Assembly: GCF_032362555.1 (NCBI RefSeq)
Contig: NC_083531.1
Span: 2,604,001 to 2,668,000, forward strand
From: Amyelois transitella
Taxonomy: Eukaryota; Arthropoda; Insecta; Lepidoptera; Pyralidae
Length of the DNA: 64,000 nucleotides
Reading direction: 5' to 3'
Under the pieces are notes generated by a model. The model worked only from the letters and a program-made list of their open reading frames with translations, was not told the DNA's origin and did not search any database. Every line of letters starts with the position of its first letter. Within the stretch, counting starts at the first letter, position 1. The position numbers and the translations under genes were made by a program. This document shows, in pieces, positions 22,801 to 34,800 of this stretch.

Positions 22801-25800
22801 GATTGTTTGTTGTGACTTGTCGCGTAGAGATGTCGCCACAATGTATATTAATTTAAAAAAAAAAAGGAACACTCACTCTACTATTTTCCTCTTCACGCAC
22901 AGAGGTTTGGGTTTCCGAAAAATCTCTCTGGCTTCATCGACCAGTCTCGTGTCCACGTTGTAAATGGATACCTTTAAAGTAAGTAAAATTAAAATTATTA
23001 GAGACGTATTTTTAAATTTTTTTTGCATAAAAGATAGATGAATGTGGATGAATATGAAGTCTGCACCCACCCCACAGAGTAAGAGGTGTTATTGCATACA
23101 TGCCTTACGGAGCAAACAGAGTCAACCGTCTTGAAATACTAACAGGTCACGTTCAGCTGTTGTGACAGGTTGGTAGCTAGAAGAATCCCAAGTCCTAAGT
23201 AATAAGCCTATCCCTTAGTTGCCTTTAACGATATCCATGAGAAGTGGTCTTATTCTTTTTTTATATTGGCGCCGAGAACCACACGGCACTGAGACGGTAA
23301 ACGGGTTATAATTTCATAAACAATAATCTTTGCCTGTCTTCTTTAAAAAAAAAAAAGAATTCAAATTCAAACGTCACTTTGCTTCTAACAAGCATCGTTT
23401 TCATTTGAGGTTCTGGGCCCAGGACAGTACCAGACGCTGATTTGACGTAATTTTAGCATACAAGCGTAGTTTTAAATGACATACATACCTTCTCGTACAG
23501 ATGCTCAATAATTTTCGTCGGCGACGCGAATTTGTTCTTAATGTCTTGCAATACACGAGTTCTGTCGATTTTGGTCGGCGACACAATATATTGTTTGTCC
23601 TTTGAATTATGAATTCTAATGGTTTGCGGACGCTTTGGTGGCTTCAAGTTGAGGTCATCGCGGCTTGAGGCGATTTCTGAAATAAATGAATAAACAAACA
23701 TACATACAATCACGTCTATATAGACTGAGTCAACACAGCATTGAAAAGTCTGAAAGTACGAAGGCTATTGAAATTACATACTTATGTATTTTTGAAAAAA
23801 AAAAACATTTTTAATTAAATTAAAGTTATAATATAAAACATACCTAAAGCTTTATTTTCATTTGTGGACGTCGTTTCTTGATATCTTGAACAAGAGGCGC
23901 TGAAAATAAAATATTCATTACAAAAATAATATTTTTTTTTTAATTACATATTATCACAGCTATATCACATGCGGAGTAGACAGAGCCAACAGGCTTGGAA
24001 ACATTGAAAGGCCTCATTCAGTTGTATGGCTTAATGATAGAATTGAGATTCATATAGTGAGAAGTTGCTAGTCCATCGCCTAAATGAAGAATCCCAAAAT
24101 TTATAAGCCTTTTCCTTAGTCGCCTTTTACGACATCCTTGGGAAAGATTATAAGATAGAGTGGTACAATTTAAAAAGCTCTAGGAACCACACGGCACGAG
24201 AAATAAACAGTTGGAACTATGAAATTGGCTAGATATAGTCTCTACCTACCCCTCCAGGTAAGGGGCCCGATTTTGTGTATGTACGTATCTATAAAATCCC
24301 CACGTCCCACGTTGCACTACGCTTAACTTGATTTTATCCGCACTTATAATAAAAAGAAAATATTTGTATATTTTTGTATGTTTGTAACAAGTAAACTCAA
24401 AAACTACTGGATCGATTTTCACGAAATCTGGCACAGATATAGAATAGACCTTCGAGAGACTAACATACGCTACTTTTTTTCTGGAATTTCCCGCGGGAGC
24501 GAATCCCCTTGCAAAAGTTAGTTTAAGTTAATTACACATAGTTTATAAGCCTATCCCATAGCCTTTTACGACATCCATAAACTAACGGATGGTGAACGAG
24601 CGGTCCTATCCTATTTTTCACTGGTGCCTGGAACCACACGGCACGACAAAACTGACAAAAATCACCTGTTCGCTATCCTCTGTTTGGTGCGCCGCAGCGA
24701 CATGCGGCTGGGCATCACGGGCCGACGTTCCGTTCTCGATATCTGCGCCTGCTCTGTTGCTATTACTGAAAAAAAAAATATATAAAAAAAAGAAAATTAC
24801 ATACATACCTACGTCTATAGTCGCTTTTTTATCCTTCGCGGAGTAGACAGAGACAATTATCTAGAAAATTATTACTTTCATACCTACGTCTATAGTCGCC
24901 TTTATATCCTTCGCGGAGTAGACAGAGACAAACATCTTGAAAATACTAAAAAGCCACGTTTAGCTGTTTGGCTTACAAAAGCTGTTGAACTTATAGTTTT
25001 TACCGGGTGAAAGGTAGGGGTACCTATGGCTTCTTCTTAATTATGTAAACGTCACATTTCAAGATAATTAATTCAATTGACCCGTGAAGAGGTAACAGAC
25101 AAACATATAAACTCACTTTTGCATTCATAATATCAGTTGAAATTTCAGGCCATACATGTCTACGTTCTACAATTTTATAACAAACGTGAAAGACGAACAA
25201 GCACCTTCACAATTAAACTGACTGACTGACTCACCAGCTTCTATCTCATCGGCGAGGCGCTCCACGTCAGTGTTGGCCGCTTTGCAGAGAGCGCACACCA
25301 TCCTGCTCTCCCCCAGTAGGGATAGGCAGTGTGCGTGGGCGCCGCTACTACCGCAAAGAAGGCACAACTTGATATCCCACATCCTGTAAAAGTGAGTTTG
25401 TGTTAATTTTTATTTAAAGACATGTGAAGAACATCAATGTTACCGGCCAGGGCGAACCTCAGCCGGAGAAAGCCTTTAGCCAGCCCCCGCCACTGCGCGG
25501 CCGGAAATCATAAAATTTTATTATCTATACAAATATTATAAAGCTGAAGACTTTGTTTGTTTGATCGTGCTAATCTCAGGAACTACTGGTTCGTATTGAC
25601 AAATTTTTTTTGCGTCGAATAGACCATTTATCGAGGAAGGTTTTAGGCTATATAACATCACGCTGCAACTATAAGAAGCAAAGATATACTGGAAAATGTG
25701 AAAAGAAAATGGGGAAAATTATTCATCCTTGGGGGCTTCAATGATGCCATTAATAACTATTCCACGCGGACGAAGTTGGGGGCACAGCTAGTTATTATAT

Positions 25801-28800
25801 ATAATTATCGTGTCACAATGTTCGTTCCCGTACACCTCCGAAGCGGCTTGACCGATTCTCATGAAATTTTGTGAGCACATTGAGTAGGTCTGAGAATCGG
25901 CCAAAATCTATTTTTCATACCCGTTCGTGTTAAGGGTTGTCCGATCTTAACACTTTTTTTTCCAAAGCGCATGCGCAGATGAAACGGTGGAACAAACTTC
26001 ACTGCAGCATAAACATCCAAGACCCAGGCCAATCAGAGAAAGTACGATAAGGTCGAGATTCGAACCCGGGGTCCCGGTGTCGCAGACAAGCGCACTACCG
26101 CTACGCCACAGAGGCCGTTTGATTGACATATATATATTTACCACTCACAAATAGATCTTAATCTTCCTGACTTAATTAATTAATAACATAATAAATTACA
26201 TACATACATATGGTCACGTCTATATTCCTTGCGGGGTAGACAGAGCCAACAGTCTTGCAAAGACTGAATGGCCACGTCCAGCTATTTGGCCTTATGATAG
26301 AATTGAGATTCAAATAGTGACAGGTTGCTAGCCTGTCGCCTAAAAGAAGAATCACAAGTTTATAAGCATATCCCTTAGTCGCCTTTAACGACATCCATGG
26401 GGAAGAGACGGAGTGGTCCTTTTCTTTTTCTTATGGTGCCGGGAACCACACGGCACATAATAAATTAATTTATATAATTTATTAAGATTAATTTTCACCC
26501 CGAGTCAGAATCGTGCCCCCGGCCCATGGGACACTGGCAGTCTCCAACGTCACAATGCAATGGCCTGTCGTAGATTTCCGCAAACGCGTTCTGTTCCAAT
26601 TCCCACGCTGCGTCTCTGAAATTACATAATACAATTTGATATGAGCGAGATAGCAGGAGACATTTTTTTCTTTTAATTTTAAATAGAGAAACATATCACG
26701 TTTGCAAATGGCCAGTAATAATGGACCCATAGACCACATAATGAACGTAAAATGTAAATTCTGTGTCCACTTATAAATATTGAAAACATAATACAATAAA
26801 CAACTAGAGCCGTCTGAAATGTGTGCAGAGATTTATTATTTAAATAGTCCTTTATTGCAAAACATTATAATCCAGTACCCGGTTGACCGAGCTTTGCTCA
26901 GTCTACCAGAGATGGCGCTGATATAGTTTCTTAAAACGCTTATATATCTTGGGAACCGAACTTTTCCCGAACCTAGGACCTTGATAAATAGATTCCTTGA
27001 GCCGAAAAGCCCCTAATCTGTAACTTTCATGAAAATCGTTGGAGCCGTTTCCGAGATCCTGATTATATACATATATACAAGAATTGCTCGTTTAAATATA
27101 TTAGATTTTAGAATAGTATCTTCTTCCTCTTGGCTTTAGTCCCGGTTGCCTCGTCACCACTCTGAAGAGGAACCCGGGGTGCGCCTTTGACCATGGGCCC
27201 TGGATTGGGTGAGTCGGGTTTTAACACGAAGCGACTCCCGTCCGACCTCCGCAACCTTTGCAGATAAAGCCCCGGATACACTAGGGAACATTTTGTCCCG
27301 CAACATGACGCGCAACACAAAATATACGTGACGCTGCAACGTTGCATAGTGTCCCGCAACATGACCCACAACATTGTACGTGACGCGGGGCATGTTGCTT
27401 GCTCCCGCCTCGTGAGCGAGCGCATGTGTCCCGCGTCAGTGTTGCGGCATTTGTCACCGAGTATAGTCGCGTACGCAACGTGCCTTTAAAATGTCTGTTG
27501 TGTGGGGAAATGATACCGTGCTTTTGCTTATTGAGCTTTACGAAAGTCGTGACTTGTTATGGGATACTTCACACCGTGACTATCGAAATAAAATAAAGAA
27601 AAATGATGCATGGGAGGATATTGCCAAGGCGCTTAAATTGCCTAGAAAAGAAATAGAAGCCAAAGTACATACCCTGCGTTCGCAATTTGTCCGAGAAAGG
27701 AAGAAAGTGAAATCGTCAAAAACTACTGGCAGTGGACGAGAGGACGTGAAGTCCAGTGCATGGTTTGCGTATGATGCAATGAAATTTTTGCTAAAGGGAG
27801 CCACAACGTCTGGAAGCTTGGACACTTTGGACACAAACGTAAGTTATGCTTTTTTATTTCTAATTTATTTATATTTACTAGCGGCCCGCCCCGGCTTCGC
27901 ACGGGTAGCTAAATTTATACATACTTAATTTATTAATTTAAACTTTCTTCTATTTCTATTTCCTTTTTTCTGCCCATATGATGCTGTATTTTTTTATCTT
28001 ATCACTTATTTTATTATTATTTCACCTTATCACTACTAATATAATATGTATTATTTACATTAACTAAGATTTGTACACACCTCACCCACAAGACTTCACT
28101 TCTAAAAGGATTGACGTTGTTCAATAACATTAAAAGAAAAAATATAGTACAATACTAGTTTATTCATTTAAAAATTATTCTGCCAGGGAACACGTCCTTC
28201 TTCACTCATGAAATATTCAGCAAATTTGTTTCTTATTTCCATAGCAGATTCAGGGTAGCGTCGTCCCATAGCATTTAAATTCGACATATTAACAGAGCCA
28301 GCTTCTCTGCGCCAAGATCCTTCTAAAATATCGTGATCCACATTTTCAGAATCAAAAGTTCCATGTGGGTTGTACAGTGATCTCGATTGACTATTTCGCC
28401 TTAAAAAATTATGGAGGTATATGCACGCCATTACAACAAGTTCAGCATTACAGGGTAGGATGGTTATGGGAGTTCGGAATATACGAAATACAACACCTAA
28501 GATACCGAACACATTTTCGACAATTCTTCTAGCTCTTGACAGTCGATAGTTGAAAATGCGTCTTGTTGTACCCACGTCATGATTACCGGGATATGGCTTC
28601 ATCATGTTTTCTGTCAGTGCAAAGGCGCTGTCTCCTACAAGTACGTAAGGCATATTCGGCCCATCTTGTCGTATTGGGTCTGGAGTCGGCCAGTTGAGTT
28701 GGTTATCAGCCAAAGCTTTATAAAAAGCAGTCTCTTGGAATACTCCACTGTCAGAAGATTTTCCTTTAGCACCACAATTTGCATAGATAAAATTGTAATT

Positions 28801-31800
28801 TGCATCGACAATACCCAATAGGACAATACTAAATTGTTCTTTATAGTTAAAATAGTCACTTCCAGAATTCGAAGGAGCTTGGATCAAAACGTGTTTACCG
28901 TCTATAGATCCAACGCAATGCGGAAAATTCCATATATTTTCAAAGCTTCTAGCCTTGGCTTTCCATTCATTTGCAGTAGCTGGGACCTGTAAAGAAATTA
29001 TTAAACATTAAATACTATTTTTACGTACTAATAATTAAGGATTCATGTCTAACAGATGTTTGAAATAATACAATACGTGTTTTATAGTCTATCCTTATTA
29101 TAATAATTGATTTAATATTTATATCATTAATTTTTCAGAGTCCACAAAGCCAAAACACGATTTCGTCTCCGGATGAAGATGTCGTTCTACAGTCTCAATC
29201 TACCGTTCCAGAATTTCAATCTCCTCATCAACTAGAATCGCAATCTACCATTGATCAAGCAGAGCAACCTACAACCCCTGCACCAACACCTTCATCGTCG
29301 CGACCAACTCGCAAGAGGAGCCACCCCAATGAAGATAGATTAGAGGAGGCTTATGAAGTTCTGCATGCTGCTAAAAACAGAATGATGTCCCGAGATGAAT
29401 TCGATGTTTATGGACAGTACGTAGGAACTGAGTTACGTGCATTAAATGACGAACACAGTGTAATTATGGCTAAATATTATATTAATAATATTTTATTAGA
29501 TGCACGCTTAGGAAAATACCGTACAATTTATAATAATCAAAGCCAGCCAGTTGTTCAACAGGGCTATAGCACTGCATCCAGTGATATTAGCCCCGAGCCT
29601 TCTGAAGAGCATATTATACAAGATATACTTGAAACTATGGATTCCTCGAACACTAATAGCATTGATGGCACTAATACTAATAAATTTACGTTGGTCGCTA
29701 TATCCATCTCGTACTCTTTAAAATTTATTTTACTGAAGATTAAAATACAATTATAAATAAAATATATGCGTTTTCTTTAACTTACCTTTACACATATCTT
29801 CAATTTATTTATCAGTTCTTTACAAACTTCTGGTACTATTTTACGTATCAGTTGTTTTGACACTCGAAAAGTGTACGACAAAGAAGCATAAGAATCTCCA
29901 GTCGACAAGTACCTCAATGTAATGGCAAGTCTGATATGAGGACTAATAGCGTTTCGTAATATTGTATCCTGTTTGGCTATGGAAGATGCGATCATTTGCA
30001 ACAAAGTTTCAAAATCAGATGATGACATGCGAGTAAAATTCACAAACGATCCGTCAGACATTCGGAGATCACTTAGAATATTTACTCTTCTTTCTCGTTG
30101 TAATAAGAAATTCCGCATCCACCACCTTCTCTTTCTCTTACGTTTCAACACACTCGATATAATTACTATGTACGCAGCACTAATAGCCACAACCTCCTCG
30201 GGCGACATTTCTATAAACACTGAGAAGTGTGGTCGACAAAATGTTCCGCGACATGTATCTCGGCACATTCCACGTAGTTGTTGAGCAACATGTTCCGCAA
30301 CATGTTGCTCCATTTGTCCCCTAGTGTATCCGTGGCTTAAACTTCACCCCCATTGAATTTGCGTCAAATTAAAAAAATAAAACACTAGCAAATCAAATAG
30401 CAAACCAACCAGGAAGCTAAAGAAAATTTTTAAACACTAGTGACAAACAAACTTAAAGCTATAAGAAAATAAAATAAATAAAAAAGAAAACCCGTATGGG
30501 ATCTATTATGCTAACACATCCAGTTGCCTAAATGTGCAGGTTTCCTCACAATGTTTTCCTTCACCGTAAGAGCATCGGTTAGTATTCTCATATTATTATT
30601 ATTTATTTAGAACGTTATTTTTTATGTTTTATTTTGTTCTCATATTATTATAACTAGCTGTGCCCGCGACTTCGTACGCGTGGAATAGTTATTATGGGCA
30701 TCATTGAAGCCCTCAAGGATGAATAATTTTCCCCGTTTTTTTTCACATATTCCATTATTCGGATTGAATAATTATTTTTGCGTTGAATAGACCATTTATC
30801 GAGGAAGGCTTTAGGCTATATAACATCACGCTGCAACTATAAGTTTCTTTGCAACTTATAGTTGCAGCGTGATGTTATATATCCTCGACAAATGGTCTAT
30901 TCAATGCAAAAAGAATTATTCAAATTGAACCAGTAATTTCTGAGATTAGCGCGTTCAAACAAACAAACTCTTCAGCTTTATAATATTTGTATAGATTTAA
31001 ATCTATTACATAGTTGATCGAATATTTTAGAATCAGATATTAAATACACACCTGTCTGGCACATAGTACCCTTGGCTGACAACAGCATCGTAGAAATTAT
31101 CTTTATCATTGCACAAAGGACATTTCAAGTAGTGCATGCCCGCACTTAACGCCATACGCTGCAACAATACATACATATATATGTATAATCACGTCTTTAT
31201 CCCTTGCGGAGTAGACAGAGCCTTCAGTCTTGAAAACACTAATAGGCCACGTTCAGCTGTTTGGTTGTTTGGCGTAATGATAGAATTGATATGCAAATTA
31301 GTTTTAAGTAATTAAGAGATTCAAATAGTGACAGATCGCCTAAAAGAAGAATCCCAAGTTACAGTAACCCTTAGTCGCATTACGACATCCATGGGAAAGA
31401 GATGGAGTGGTCCTATTTTTTTTTTTCTATCGGTGCCAGGTACCATAAGGCACTATATTAATATATATCTAATAATTATTTTTTTATACAAAATTATTTA
31501 AAGTTTGACATAAATTGGTTTTGCCTAGCTATGAAGTCTCTTAACGACTCCAGAAAGTTATTACCAAACACTAATCTTATATGTACTACTAGCTGTGCCC
31601 GCGACTTCGTCCGCGTGCAATAGATGTTTTGGGCATCATTAAAGCCCTCAAGGATGAATAATTTTCCCCATTTTTTTTTTCATTTTATATTATTTGTTTG
31701 CTCCTTTAACCTCTCAGATGCTAAGCGCCCGTACTACCGAGACGCTAGAACTGCGGCGGATTTGAACGAAAAATGAAGCGCGCGACTTGTTTCAGAATTT

Positions 31801-34800
31801 GATGAAAATATAGGAATATTTGCTTTGAAGTTAATAAAATACTTTTGTACAGTCAAAGCTAGATATGTATTGAATATTATAACACCATATTATAGCAAAT
31901 CAATTAATTTCATTTTACTTTATTTGACCTTTAGTTACAACATTCAACAAAAACACTTGCGCGATCTGTAGTTGTCTTAATTCCACATTATAACCACATA
32001 AAATTATTTTTTAGATATTATAATATAATATCTTTATTTTAGATATTATAATATATATTATAATATAATATTAATAGATAAACATAATAGATAAACTTCA
32101 TATTTATCTTATTTTTAATAAATAACACAGTTTTTGCAATTAAATCATATTATTTCTTTAAAAAATCCAATATTTTTCAAAATAAATCTCTCAAGGTCAC
32201 GCACTTCTGAAACAGGGGTCTGTTTTGAACTGATTTTCAACAATTTTTATTTTAAAGAAACAGATTAATTTCTGTTGTCTGTGGTTGCTGAGTATGTTTG
32301 AGATGTAAATTAAACAATTTTAAACCATAACTATATGTATTTTAAGCTTAAAATCGAGTTTTAAGTTGTCTCGGACAGTTGGCGCACATGTGCGCCACAG
32401 CAGATTACGGTAGTGGCGCATATGTGCGCCACAGCAGCTGAGAGGTTAAAGCCTAAAGCCTTCCTCGATAAATGACTATTCAAAGCAAAAATAATTTTTC
32501 AAATAGAACCCGTAGTTCCTGAGATTAGCGCGTTCAAACAAACAAACTCTTCAGCTTTATAATATTAGTATAGACAAAGTTGAAATACTCACTTGAAGAC
32601 AAGTCCTGTGGAACCAAGCGTCCCGGGCGCAGCAGGGAGGCCAGAACGTCTGTATTGTCGGGTAACCATCCACCGGCTCGTAGCATATCACACACACAGA
32701 CTCTGGCTCCGAGCTCTCTGTTCAACGAAATAGAACATACATATTTATTTAAACTTTATTAAATCCATACATACATATACGTACATACATATACATACAT
32801 ACATATACACACATACATATACATACATACATAAAATCACGCCTCTTTCCCGGAGGGGTAGGCAGAGACTACATCTTTCCACTTGCCACGATCTCTGCAC
32901 ACTCCCTTCGCTTCATCCACATTCATAACTCTCATCATGCAAGCTCGGCGGTTTCGGGTACTTTTGACCAATACATATACTGAAGTCTTTATCCTTTGAG
33001 GTGTAAACAGAGCCAACAGTCTTGAAAACACTGATAGGCCACGTTCAGCTGTTTCCGGCATTAATAGAAAAAAAAGAATAGGACCAATCCATCTCGTTCC
33101 CATGGATGTCGTAAAAGGTGACTAAGGGATAGGCTTATAAACTTGGGATTCTTCTTTTAGGCGATGACAAGCGTGGAAGAGTGGAACGTGGCCTATCAGT
33201 CGTTTCAAGACTTTTGACTCTGTCTACCCCGCAAAGGATATAGACGTGATTATATGTATGTATATATAATAGCGTAATTAATTAATTGTAGAATTTTAAT
33301 TTTATTTTAATTTTAATTTTTATTTATGCCTACTAACATAGTTATAAGTATACTAACATAATGAGTCTGGTTACTTGAATAAATAATTTTTCATTCATTC
33401 ATAATGAATATAAGTTTTGAATTTAAATTTTGAAATAAAAAATCTCACCGCCCATATTCTCCGGTAATAATTGTCCTTCCTTCATCAACCTCATCTTCCT
33501 CCTGTCCGCCTGCATCCGGACTCTCGCCTTGGCCATCACATCATCAGCTATCTTCTGTTTCGGCGTGTGTTGCTGGCAGAACGATCTGGTGGTGGAAGAG
33601 ATATTTTTTTAATACCTATACATCCATACTATTAAAATAGAGAAAAGATTTATATAAGTACTAGAGGCCGCCCGCGACTTCGTCCGCATGGAAACCCTAT
33701 CAATCGCGCGGGAACTCTGGGATAAAAAGTAGCCTATGTGTTATTCTGGGTCTTCAGCTACCTACATACCAAATTTCATGGTAATCGGTTCAGTAGTTTT
33801 TGCGTGAAAGAGTAACAAACATCCATACAAACTTTCGCCTTTATAATAGTAGTAGGACATGCGGGCAGCTCTCTTGCGCAGCGTATTGCTATTGCAATAC
33901 AGCGCGGGAATTTAACACAACAACGACAGGAAAATGTTTTGTATGTTTGTAAGGCATAAACTCAAAAAGTACTGGACTGATTTTCACGTAATTTGGCACA
34001 GATTTAGAAAAGACCTTCAGGATTGACATTGACTACTTTTCTTCTGAAATTTTCGGGCCGAAGATGTAAGCTAACTAGCTAAACAGTTGGATTTTATTTC
34101 ATGAAATTTGTGATGAAGATATGCAATTTGTATGGCATATTATACATTGAGAGGTGAACATAACATAACTGAGATGATAATGACATACTTGTAAGAGCCG
34201 TAGAATAGAGAAACAGCATTCTTCTCCCTCCCGCACGGCAGGTGGAACTGCTTCCGACACTGGTTGATACAGCAACCGAGTGTAGCACCCTCTTTGTTGC
34301 AGTAGGAACATTTCTGAAATATATATAAATAGTTACGTCTATATCCCTGGTGGAGTAGACAGGGGATGAAACAGACTTGAAAAGACTGAAAGTTCAGCTG
34401 TATGCTCTTAATGGAATTGAGATTCTTTTTGACATTAACAAGGCACACCTTCCCTATAACATGGCAACGTGAAGCCATTTAATATCGAGAAAAAAACGGC
34501 GACGCGTGTCACACGCTACGGGGCTGGATTGGCTGGTACATCAGGTTTTTACACAAAGTAACTAATATCTGACCTCTACCATCATTGAAGGGAACCTAAC
34601 CCGTATTGGAATCAAGCTAAAACATGCAGTCACCGAAATGTGCAGGGTTCCTTACAATGTTTAAAGTTTTAGCTTTTTACTAAATTATGTATTTCCTTTA
34701 TTGTGTGCTAGTTGACTGGAAGAGATTCCTTCATGGGATAAGTCCGCCATTGCAAGTGATTTGTTTCTTTCATAATTATGTACTTACTATTTTCTTGCTA

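Larger units (their letters stand above)
27268..30337. mobile_element. PIF/Harbinger transposon H2, apparently intact
   Basis: 3070 bp with TIRs AGCCCCGGATACACTAGGG and, at the right, AGCCACGGATACACTAGGG in reverse complement. TAA duplications are at 27265-27267 and 30338-30340. Both genes are open (321 and 413 codons). The ends carry repeated GCAACATG motifs. It lies in the intron between exons 6 and 7 of the PHD/RING gene, apparently inserted in a family D SINE. A short SINE fragment (about 27878-27910) sits in the MADF-gene intron without harming the frames. Confidence 0.93.

Noticed and set aside
26030-26118. Possible tRNA gene (A and B boxes on minus)
   Set aside because: Near-identical segments occur at 40835-40905 and 51681-51755, attached to SINE bodies. 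No acceptor stem pairs cleanly, so it is a SINE head.
27108-27478. Several overlapping open frames on minus
   Set aside because: They cross the boundary of a family D repeat and the Harbinger H2 terminal repeat, so they cannot be one gene.
32766-32832. (catacata)n tract as a regulatory array
   Set aside because: A simple microsatellite that commonly precedes family A copies in this window. Nothing indicates function.
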